A stretch of DNA of 64,000 bases from Agrococcus jejuensis. GTDB taxonomy: Bacteria > Actinomycetota > Actinomycetes > Actinomycetales > Microbacteriaceae. Each line of letters starts with the position of its first letter. Position 1 is the stretch's first letter. Below the pieces are notes generated by a model. That model was not told the DNA's origin and did no database searches. It was given only the letters and a program-made list of their open reading frames with translations. Of this stretch, positions 26,910 to 35,900 are shown piece after piece. The stretch lies in assembly GCF_007679035.1 (NCBI RefSeq), contig NZ_VEFR01000001.1, positions 1-64,000 on the forward strand, written 5' to 3'. Made by a program: the position numbers and the translations under genes.

Positions 26910-26933
26910 TACGGTGAGGGTTGCCTTACCGCA
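26910..26933 (+). promoter_or_regulatory. Promoter -10 (TACGGT) overlapped by DtxR/IdeR-type iron box
   Basis: TACGGT at 26910-26915 is a plausible -10 box. The 19-mer TGAGGGTTGCCTTACCGCA (26915-26933) matches the DtxR consensus TTAGGTTAGCCTAACCTAA at 13 of 19 places and would cover the transcription start, so metal-loaded repressor would block expression of the SIP gene. Confidence 0.6.
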
Positions 26934-26974
26934 CATCCCCTCCCGCAGCGAACGCTGCACGAAGGAGCTCCCGC

Positions 26975-27772
26975 ATGGCCGGACCCGCGCGCGTCGCCGC
27001 CGTCGCCCCTCGATTCATCGACCTCGAGGTGCTCGGCAACGAGCAGATCTCCCCGCACCTGCGTCGCGTGACGCTCGGTGGCGAGGACGTCGCGAACATG
27101 ACGCCGCAGGGCTACGACCAGTGGTTCCGCTTCTTCATGCGCCGCCCGGACCAGGATGCGCTGCAGGTGCCGACGAGCCCGAAGCAGTGGTTCCCGCAGT
27201 ACCTGCTCATGTCGGAGGCGAAGCGCCCCTTCATCCGCAACTACACGATCCGCTCGTTCCGCCGCGACGTGCAGGAGCTCGACATCGACTTCGTCGTGCA
27301 CGAGGACCCGGGTCCCGGCGCGCAGTGGTCGATCGACGCCAAGGTCGGCGAGCGCGCCGCGCTGCTCGACGAGGGCCTGCTCTACAACGACGACGGCGTC
27401 GAGGGCGACGTGCTCATGGTCGGCGACGAGTCGGTCATCCCCGCCATCGCGGGCGTCTGCAGCTCGATCGACCGCGGGACGCGCGGCATCGCCGTGATCG
27501 AGGTCGGCCACATGGACGACGTGCAGGACCTCGGGCAGCCGGACGGCATCGACGTGCACTGGATCCACCGCGGCTCGGAGCGCGAGGGCCAGGCCGGCCT
27601 GCGGGCGCTCGCCGACCTCGACCTGCCCGGCGACATCGCCTACGCGTACGCCGCAGGCGAGCAGTCGCTCGCGACCGGCGCGCGCCGCCACCTCGTGAAG
27701 CACCGCGGCGTCGACAAGGCCAACGTCACGTTCACGGGCTACTGGCGCCTCGGCAAGGCCTACGTGTCCTGA
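26975..27772 (+). CDS. Siderophore-interacting protein (ferric-siderophore reductase)
   Basis: A 265-residue flavoprotein of the SIP/ViuB family that reduces ferric siderophores in the cytoplasm to release iron. The FAD-binding beta-barrel has RRVTLGG near 32 and RNYTIRSFR at 88-96 (RxYTxR FAD signature). The NAD(P)H lobe contains VLMVGDESVIPAIAGVCSSI and the C-terminal AYAAGEQSLATGARRHLVKHRGVDKANVTFTGYWRLGKA. The ribosome site GAAGGAG lies eight bases before ATG 26975. Iron control by the upstream box fits the role. A clear terminator follows, so it is monocistronic. Confidence 0.9.
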   Translation: MAGPARVAAVAPRFIDLEVLGNEQISPHLRRVTLGGEDVANMTPQGYDQWFRFFMRRPDQDALQVPTSPKQWFPQYLLMSEAKRPFIRNYTIRSFRRDVQELDIDFVVHEDPGPGAQWSIDAKVGERAALLDEGLLYNDDGVEGDVLMVGDESVIPAIAGVCSSIDRGTRGIAVIEVGHMDDVQDLGQPDGIDVHWIHRGSEREGQAGLRALADLDLPGDIAYAYAAGEQSLATGARRHLVKHRGVDKANVTFTGYWRLGKAYVS

Positions 27773-27795
27773 CCCGCTGACGTCCGCCCCGCACG

Positions 27796-27826
27796 AGAAC
27801 CCCGGTGAAGAACCGGGGTTCTTGTC
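27796..27826 (+). terminator. Rho-independent terminator after the SIP gene
   Basis: AGAACCCCGG (27796-27805), loop TGAAGAA, complement CCGGGGTTCT (27813-27822), then a T-rich TGTCGTCT tail. Confidence 0.85.
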
Positions 27827-27960
27827 GTCTCGGCAAGCGCTCGCAGCCTGACCCGCCCGATCCGCCCCGCATCCTGCGCTGCGGCGAAAGGATGGGGATG
27901 CGGCGAGATCCGCCGCGACGGACCCGCGCCCGAGCCGGGCGCACGAGGAGCGAAGAGCGA

Positions 27961-29439
27961 GTGACGGACGCAGTGCAGCGATCCCAGGACGCATGGTTGG
28001 AGCGCGTCGCGATGGCCGAGTCGGCCATCCCCCTCATCGGCAGGCTGTACCGCGAGCGGAACGTCATCCCGCACGTGCACGGCCGCAAGATCATCAACCG
28101 CTCGGCGATCGAGGTGCTGCGCGCCCACCGCTGGGCGCGTCGCGTCAGCGACGTCGAGCTCGACGTCGCGCACTCGCTGCTCGCGCTCCAGGTCGCCGAC
28201 GAGCTGCGCCTGCAGGGCGTCTCGCTCGATCTCGGCCGCCTGCTCGACGGCGCGCCCGACGACGTGTCGGGCCTCGAGGCGTACGTGCGCGACGCGCTCG
28301 GCTCGCTGCAGTCGTGGGAGCACCAGGAGCCCACCGACGTCGTGCTCTACGGCTTCGGCCGCATCGGGCGCCTGCTCGCCCGCATCCTCGTCGGTCACGC
28401 GGGCAACGGCCTCGGCCTGCGCCTGCGCGCCATCGTCGTGCGCTCGGGCGGCGAGCACGATCTCGAGAAGCGCGCGAACCTGCTGCGCCGCGACTCGGTG
28501 CACGGCCCGTTCGACGGCACGATCCAGATCGACCACGAGGCGCAGACGATCCTCGCCAACGGCACGCTCATCCAGGTCATCCACTCCGACGACCCCTCGA
28601 GCGTCGACTACGAGGCGCACGGCATCCGCGACGCGATCGTCGTCGACAACACGGGCCGCTGGCGCGACGAGGCGGGCCTGTCGCTGCACCTGCAGTCGAA
28701 GGGCGTCTCGCGCGTGCTGCTGACGGCGCCGGGCAAGAGCCCCCTGAAGAACGTCGTGTTCGGCATCAACCAGGACATGATCGACGCCGACGACCGCATC
28801 GTCACGGCCGCGTCGTGCACGACGAACGCCATCACGCCCGTGCTCAAGGTGCTGCACGACGCCTACGGCGTCGAGCACGGTCATGTCGAGACCGTGCACT
28901 CGTACACGAACGACCAGAACCTCATCGACAACTTCCACAAGGGCGACCGTCGCGGCCGTTCGGCTGCCCTCAACATGGTGCTCACCGAGACCGGTGCGGC
29001 GAAGGCCGTCGCGAAGGCGCTGCCGGAGCTCGAGGGACGCCTGACGGGCAACGCGATCCGCGTGCCGACGCCCGACGTGTCGATGGCGATCCTCAACCTC
29101 ACGCTCGAGACGGCCGTCGAGCGCGACCAGGTCAACGAGCTGCTGCGCCGCGCGTCGCTCAAGGGACGCCTGCGCACGCAGATCGACTTCGTCGACTCGC
29201 CCGAGGTCGTCTCGACGGACTTCGTCGGCAACAACCGCGCCGGCATCGTCGACGGCCTCGCGACCATCGCATCCGGCCGCCACCTCGTCGTGTACGTCTG
29301 GTACGACAACGAGTACGGCTACTCGTCGCAGGTCGTGCGCGTGCTCGAGCACATGGCCGAGCAGATGCAGGCGGCGCGCGTCGAGCGGCCGCGCGAGCCC
29401 GTCGGCGGCGTCGCCGCGGAGGCCGCGGCCCGCGGCTGA
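27961..29439 (+). CDS. gap: Long-form glyceraldehyde-3-phosphate dehydrogenase
   Basis: A 492-residue GAPDH with a ~125-residue N-terminal extension, the form seen in several actinobacteria in addition to the ~335-residue glycolytic enzyme. The Rossmann motif is YGFGRIGRLLAR near 131, and the catalytic cysteine lies in ASCTTNAITPVLKVLHD near 285; HSYTNDQNLIDN and YVWYDNEYGYSSQV complete the family set. Gene and coenzyme (NAD or NADP) role cannot be settled by eye; in Corynebacterium such a paralogue works in gluconeogenesis. GTG 27961 follows GAGGAG by ten bases. Confidence 0.88.
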   Translation: MTDAVQRSQDAWLERVAMAESAIPLIGRLYRERNVIPHVHGRKIINRSAIEVLRAHRWARRVSDVELDVAHSLLALQVADELRLQGVSLDLGRLLDGAPDDVSGLEAYVRDALGSLQSWEHQEPTDVVLYGFGRIGRLLARILVGHAGNGLGLRLRAIVVRSGGEHDLEKRANLLRRDSVHGPFDGTIQIDHEAQTILANGTLIQVIHSDDPSSVDYEAHGIRDAIVVDNTGRWRDEAGLSLHLQSKGVSRVLLTAPGKSPLKNVVFGINQDMIDADDRIVTAASCTTNAITPVLKVLHDAYGVEHGHVETVHSYTNDQNLIDNFHKGDRRGRSAALNMVLTETGAAKAVAKALPELEGRLTGNAIRVPTPDVSMAILNLTLETAVERDQVNELLRRASLKGRLRTQIDFVDSPEVVSTDFVGNNRAGIVDGLATIASGRHLVVYVWYDNEYGYSSQVVRVLEHMAEQMQAARVERPREPVGGVAAEAAARG

Positions 29440-29451
29440 GCGCAGATCGAC

Positions 29452-29475
29452 GGCGGGCGACCTCGGTCGCCTGCC
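29452..29475 (+). terminator. Hairpin after gap
   Basis: GGCGGGCGACC (29452-29462) pairs with GGTCGCCTGCC (29465-29475), one G-U wobble and a very short loop; no U-run. Confidence 0.55.
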
Positions 29476-29566
29476 GTCGCCTGCACCTGAAGCGTCCTCA
29501 GGATCCGCCGCGCCCGAGCCTCGAGCGCATCCAAACTCCTCGACGCGCGGTCCCGAACGACCTCAC

Positions 29567-29583
29567 GTGCCCGATGCGGGCAC
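29567..29583 (+). promoter_or_regulatory. Small stem-loop before the secreted-peptide ribosome site
   Basis: GTGCCCG (29567-29573), loop ATG, CGGGCAC (29577-29583), nine bases before the AGGAGGGG ribosome site. Could be an operator or an mRNA leader structure. Confidence 0.35.
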
Positions 29584-29606
29584 CACAGGCTCAGGAGGGG
29601 AATCCC

Positions 29607-29831
29607 ATGAAGAAGACCACTCGGACCATGAGTGCCGCGGCCGCGACGGCCGCGCTCGCCATCGCCGGCATCGCCGTCGGCGGACCCGCCGCCATGGCGT
29701 CGGAGCAGTCGTCGGCCATCGGCTCCGTCTCGTCGCCGCAGGCCGCGCTCATCGAGGGCCCGCTCGTGCAGGGTCCGCTCGTCGACGTGGGCGGCATCCT
29801 CAACTTCCTGCAGATCGGCCAGTTCCAGTAG
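29607..29831 (+). CDS. Small secreted peptide preceding the NRPS gene
   Basis: A 74-residue protein not recognised from any named family. It begins MKKTTRTMSAAAATAALAIA, a clear Sec signal peptide with predicted cleavage after Ala31 (AMA|SEQ). The mature ~43 residues contain no cysteine, a short GPLV repeat (51-54 and 56-59) and a hydrophobic end (VGGILNFLQIGQFQ). The ribosome site AGGAGGGG lies six bases before the ATG, the strongest in the region, suggesting high expression. A 13-bp hairpin separates it from the NRPS start 80 bases on. It might be a surface protein, a signal or unrelated to the cluster; function unknown. Confidence 0.75.
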   Translation: MKKTTRTMSAAAATAALAIAGIAVGGPAAMASEQSSAIGSVSSPQAALIEGPLVQGPLVDVGGILNFLQIGQFQ

Positions 29832-29863
29832 GCACGCGGCCTCAGCGACCGACCACGCAGACC

Positions 29864-29894
29864 ACGAGGCCCCGCGCAGCGCGCGGGGTCTCGT
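29864..29894 (+). terminator. Hairpin between secreted-peptide gene and NRPS
   Basis: ACGAGGCCCCGCG (29864-29876) pairs with CGCGGGGTCTCGT (29882-29894) over a five-base loop, one G-U pair. It ends only 17 bases before the NRPS GTG and abuts its GAGGAG ribosome site, so it could be a partial terminator or attenuator. Confidence 0.7.
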
Positions 29895-29911
29895 CATGAG
29901 GAGCGACACGA

Positions 29912-32900
29912 GTGACGAGCACGACGCCCGAGACCGACCCGACGAACGACGCCAGCGCCCACGACGGCCGCATCCCGCTCACCGCGGCCCAGCGCGGCAT
30001 CTGGTACGCGCAGCAGCTCGACGTCGAGAACCCGAGCTACCAGATCGGCCAGTACCTCGACCTGCGCGGTCGGATCGAGCCCCGGCTCATGCGCATCGCC
30101 GTGACGAAGATCGTCGCCGACCTCGACGCCGTGAGCCTGCGGCTGCGGGAGGACGGCGACGGTCCGTACGCCATCGCCGCACCGCCGCGGCCGACCGACG
30201 ACCTCCTCGAGGTGGTCGACCTCCGCACGCTCGACGTCGACGACGCGATCGGGCAGGCCCGCGCGCGCATGGACCGCGAGATGGCGACGCCGCGCGACCT
30301 CACGGGCGACGAGCTCTTCGGCGCGATCCTCTTCCGCCTCGCCGGCGACCGCTCGCTCTTCTTCCAGCGGGTCCATCACATCCTGCTCGACGGGTACGGC
30401 GCCGTCGTCGCCCTGCGCTACCTCGCAGGGGTCTACTCGCGCCTCGCCCGCTTCACGCCGCCCGGCAGGCTGCTGGGGCTCGTGGACGGCGCCGTCGCCC
30501 GCGTCGCCGCCCGCATCCCGTCGCCGCTGCCTGCGCTCGCCGACCTGCACGCGTCGATCGACGCGTACGAGGCCTCCGACCAGCACGTCGCCGACGAGGC
30601 CTACTGGACCGAGGCGCTCGCCGACGACGTCGTCGTCGAGGGCCTCGAGGGTGCGACGAGCGGCGTGGCCTCGCAGGTCGTGCGCATCGCCGTGCCCCTC
30701 GACGCCTCGCTCGTCGAGCGTCTGCGCGCCCTCGGGCGCGACCTGCCGAAGACGGTCGTCGGCGTCACCGCGCTCTACATGGCGAAGGTGACGGGGGAGC
30801 GGCGCGTCTCGGTGGGCCTGCCGGTGACGGCCCGTCGGGGCGCGGTCGCCAAGACGACGCCGTCGATGCTCTCGAGCATCCTGCCGCTGCGGGTCGACGT
30901 CGACCCCGCCTCGACCGTCGGCGACGTCGTCGCCCACGCCGGCGACGTCGTGCGCGGCGCCGTGCGGCATCAGCGGTTCCGCACCGAGCGCGTCGACGGC
31001 GCCCCGACCTTCGCGGGCCCCTCGATCAACCTGCTGCCCGTCATCGACGCCCTGCGCTTCGGCGATGCGACCGGCGAGGTGCGCATCCTCTCGACGGGCC
31101 CCGTGCACGACCTCTCGATCGTGCTCTCCGGCCTCGAGAGCGACGCGGCCGACGCCGTGCTGCAGCTCGAGGGCGACGCCGACGTGCACACCGAGGAGAG
31201 CCTCGGCGAGCACGCCGCGCGCCTGCTCGCCCTGCTGTCGGACGCCATCGACGTCCCGGACCGCGCCGTCACCGCTGCGACGATCCTCGCGAGCGACGAG
31301 GCGGAAGCGCTGCTCGAGCACGGCGCCGGACGAGCGGTCGCGATCGGGCACGAGACCGTGCTCGAGGCGTTCGCCGCGATCGCCCGTCAGCGTCCGCACG
31401 AGCCGGCGGTCGTCGCCGCCGACGGCATGATGACGTTCGCGATGCTCGACGCCGACGCCACGAGGCTCGCCCACCACCTCGTCGCCCAGGGCGTCGGGCC
31501 CGGCGCGCGCGTCGCGGTGCGCATCGAGCGCAGCGTCGCGCTGCCGATGCTCGTGCTGGCCGTGCTGCGGGCCGGCGGCGCCTACGTGCCGCTCGACCCC
31601 GAGTACCCCATCGACCGCGTCGCGGGGATGGTCGAGGACGCCGCGCCCGTGCTGCTGCTCACGAGCACCGGCCAGCTCGAGCGCGATCGTGCGGCGGGCG
31701 CCGACTGGTCCGTGCCCACGCTCGCGATCGACGCGGACACCGCCGTATGGCGTCGCGAGCGCGACGACGCGCGCGCGCTGCCGGCCGCGGCCGACGGCGA
31801 CCTCGCCTACGTCGTCTTCACCTCCGGCAGCACCGGACGCCCCAAGGGCGTCGGCGTCGACCGCATCGCGCTGCGCAACCTGTTCCAGCAGCACCGGGCC
31901 GAGATGTTCGAGCCCGCCGCGGCCCGCCTCGGGCGACCCGTGCGCGTGGCGCACACGGCCGGTCTGTCGTTCGACGCCGCCTGGGATCCGCTGCTGTGGC
32001 TGTTCGCGGGCCACGAGCTGCACATGATCGACGACGACGCGCGTCGCGACCCCGAGCGCCTCGTGCGGCTGCTCGGCGACCACAGGATCGACGCGATCGA
32101 GACGACGCCGTCGTTCGCCGAGGCGCTCATCGCCGCCGGCATGCTCGACGCCGACCGCCACCCGACCGAGATCGCCCTCGGCGGCGAGGCCGTCGGCCCG
32201 GCCCTGTGGGATGCCCTCGCGGCGCGCGACGACATCCACGCCGTCAACCTCTACGGCCCGACGGAGACGACGGTCGACAGCCTCATCGCCGTGATCGAGC
32301 CCGGCGTGCAGCCGCACATCGGCGCATCCGTGCGCAACGCCCGCCACTACATCCTCGACGCGAGCCTCACGCCCGTGCCCGATCGCGCCGTCGGCGAGCT
32401 GTACCTCGCGGGCGCCAACGTCGCACGCGGCTACGTCGGCCGCCCCGACCTGAGCGCCGAGCGCTTCGTCGCCGACCCGTTCGCCGACGACGGCTCGCGC
32501 ATGTACCGCACGGGCGACGTCGTGCGCCGCCGCCGCGACGGATCGCTGCGCTTCGTCGGCCGCATCGACGACCAGGTGAAGATCCGCGGCTACCGCGTCG
32601 AGCTCGACGAGGTCGAGGCTGCGATGCGTCGGCAGGATCGCGTGACGCGCGCCGCTGCCGTCGTGCACGGCGAGGGGGCCACGGCGCGCATCGTCGGCTA
32701 CGTCACCGCCGACGGAGAGCTCGACGGGCTCGGCGCCGCCGTGCGCGAGGCCATGCGACGCGGCGTGCCCGACTACATGGTGCCCTCGACGATCATGGCG
32801 CTCAGCGACCTGCCGATGACCCCGAACGGCAAGCTCGACCGGCGCGCGCTGCCGACGCCCGAGCGATCGAGCGCCGACCCCGCGCAGCAGCCGCAGACCA

Positions 32901-35900
32901 CGATGCAGCGCATCGTGGCCGAGGCCTTCGCAGCGACCCTCGAGGTCGACGCCGTGGGCATCGACGAGGACTTCTTCGCCGCCGGTGGGCACTCGCTGCT
33001 CGCGACGCGGCTCGCGTCGACGCTCTCGCAGCGCCTCGAGCGGCAGATCACGGTGCGCGACGTCTTCGAGCGCCCGACGGTCGCCGCGCTCGCCGAGCGC
33101 GCGGGGGACTCGGGGGTCGACGATCGCCCGTCGCGTCTGTCGCGTGCGACGCGTCCCGATCCGCTGCCCGTGTCGCTCGCGCAGCGTCGGCTGTGGTTCC
33201 TCAACCGGCTCGAGCCCGACTCGGCCGCCTACTCGATCCCCGTCGTCCTGCACCTCGACGGCCCGCTCGACGTCGCCGCGCTGCGCGCCGCGTTCGTCGA
33301 CGTCGCCGAGCGGCACGAGCCGCTGCGCACGATCACGCCGCTCGTCGATGGCGAGCCGGTGCAGCGCATCCTCGCAGGCGCCGATGCCCAGCCGTCCTTC
33401 ACGGCGATCGACGTGCCCGAGGAGCGCGTCGAGGCCGTCGTGCGCCAGGAGGCGATGCGGCCGTTCGACGTGACGGTCGAGACGCCGCTGCGCGCCGTGC
33501 TGCTGCGCGTCGCGCCCGAGCGCCACGTGCTCGTCGCGACGATGCACCACATCGCCTCCGACGGCTGGTCGCTCGCGCCCTTCGCACGCGACCTCGGCAC
33601 CGCCTACGCCGCACGCGCCGCGGGAAAGCAGCCCGCATGGGCGCCGCTCGCGGTCGACTACGCCGACTTCGCCCTGTGGCAGCGCGAGCACCTCGGCTCG
33701 GCCGACGACCCCGACAGCGAGCTGTCGACGCAGCTCGCGCATTGGCGCGGCGTGCTCGACGGCGCACCCGACGAGATCTCGCTGCCGCGCGACCGCGCGC
33801 GCGGCGCCGCCGACCCGGCCGATCCCGCGCAGCGCGGCGTCGGCGAGGTCGCCCTGACGCTCGACGCCGCCCGCCATGCCGCCGTGCGCGAGCTCGCAGG
33901 CGACCACCGCACGAGCCTCTTCATCGTGCTGCACGCCGCCGTCGCCGCCATGCTCGAGCAGCAGGGCGCGGGGGAGGACGTCGTCGTCGGCACGCCCGTC
34001 GCCGGTCGCACCGACCCGCAGCTCGACGACCTCGTGGGCTTCTTCGTCAACACGGTCGTGCTGCGCACGTCGCTCGCGGGCGATCCGACGCTCGAGGAGC
34101 TGCTCGAGCGCGTCCGCACGAGCAACACCGAGGCCTACGCGCATCAGGACGTGCCGTTCGACGCCGTCGTCGACGCCCTGCGCCCGCCGCGCGTCGCCGG
34201 CCGGCCGCCGCTGTTCCAGGTGCTGCTCACGCTGCAGTCGACCGAGCCGGCATCCCTCGACCTCGGCGACGTCGCGGTGACGGTGCCCGGGCAGGTCACG
34301 AGCGCCGGCGTCAAGGCCGACCTGCTCATCGACGTCGCGACCCCGGCCGGCGACGACGGCCCGCTCGTCGCGACCCTCGGGTTCGACCGCGCGCTGTTCG
34401 ACGAGACCACCGTCGAGCGGATGCGCGACGCCCTCGACCGCGTGCTCGCGGGGTTCGTGGATGCGCCGCACCGCCGCGTGTCCGACATCCCCTCGGTCGA
34501 CGCCGCCACCGTGCGCGTGCTCGACGAGCAGGCGACGGGACGCGCGATGGAGGTCTCGGGCACCGTGCTCGACCGCCTCGCGGCGACCGTCGCGGCGCAG
34601 CCCGACGCCGACGCGCTCGTCGACGCCGACGGCGCGACGACCTTCGCCGACCTCGCCGCGCGCATCGACCGGCTCGCTGCGGGGTTCGCGACGCTCGGCG
34701 TCGCCCGCGGCGATCGCGTCGCCATCGCGCTGCCGCGCTCGTCCGACGCCATCGCGCTCGTGCTCGCCGCCCTGCGCGCCGGTGCCGTCGCCGTGCCGGT
34801 CGACGTCGCCTACCCCGACGCTCGCATCGGGCAGATCCTCGTCGGCGCCGAGCCGACGGTGGTGGTGACCGCCGACGGCGTGCGTGGGACGCGCATCGTC
34901 GCCGACGCCGAGCTCGCCGACGCACCGAGCGTCGTCGGGATCGCCGACGTGGCTGCGGCGGGCGTCGATGCCGTCGTGCCCGCGGCGCCCGCGGCCGACG
35001 ACGCCGCCTACCTCGTCTACACCTCCGGCACCACGGGGGCGCCCAAGGGCGTGCAGGTGTCGCACTCGGCGCTCGCGACCGTGCTCGCGCAGCACGACGA
35101 CGCCATGATGGGCGCCGTGCGCGACCGCGTCGACGGCGTGCCGCGCATGCTGCATCTGTCGGGGCTCGGCTTCGACGCCGCGTGGGACCCGATCCTGTGG
35201 CTCGTGGCCGGCACGACCCTCGAGGTCGCCGACGACGCCACCCGCACCGACGCCGAGGCCGTCGTGCGCGCCATCGCCGACCACGGGGTCGACGTGCTCG
35301 AGACGACGCCGTCGTACGCGCAGCAGCTCGTCGCCGTCGGCCTGCTCGACGCCATCGCCGGCCGTCAGGCCCCCCTCACGGTCGCCGTCGGCGGCGAGGC
35401 CGTGCCGCAGGCGCTGTGGGACCGGCTCGCGGCAGCCGAGACGATCGACGGCTGGAACCTCTACGGCCCCAGCGAGTCGACGGTCGACGCCGTCGTCGCC
35501 CGCATCGCGCCGGGCGCCGTGCACATCGGTGCACCCATCGCCACCGTCACGGCACGCGTGCTCGACCGCTTCCTGCAGCCCGTGCCGCACGGCGTCGAGG
35601 GCGAGCTGTACCTCTCGGGCGCGACGCTCGCGCACGGCTACCGCGGTCGCGCCGCCGAGACGGCAGGGCGATTCGTCGCCGACCCGCACGGCGACGGCAC
35701 CCGCATGTACCGCACGGGCGACGTCGTGCGCCGGCGCGTCACGGGCGAGCTCGAGTTCCTGCGCCGCGACGACGACCAGGTGAAACTGCGCGGCTATCGC
35801 ATCGAGGTGGGCGACGTGGCGAGCGCCCTCGAGCGCACGCCCGGCGTGCGCGGCGCCGTCGCCCGCGTCGTCGGCGACGCCGAGGCCGCGCGCCTCGTCG

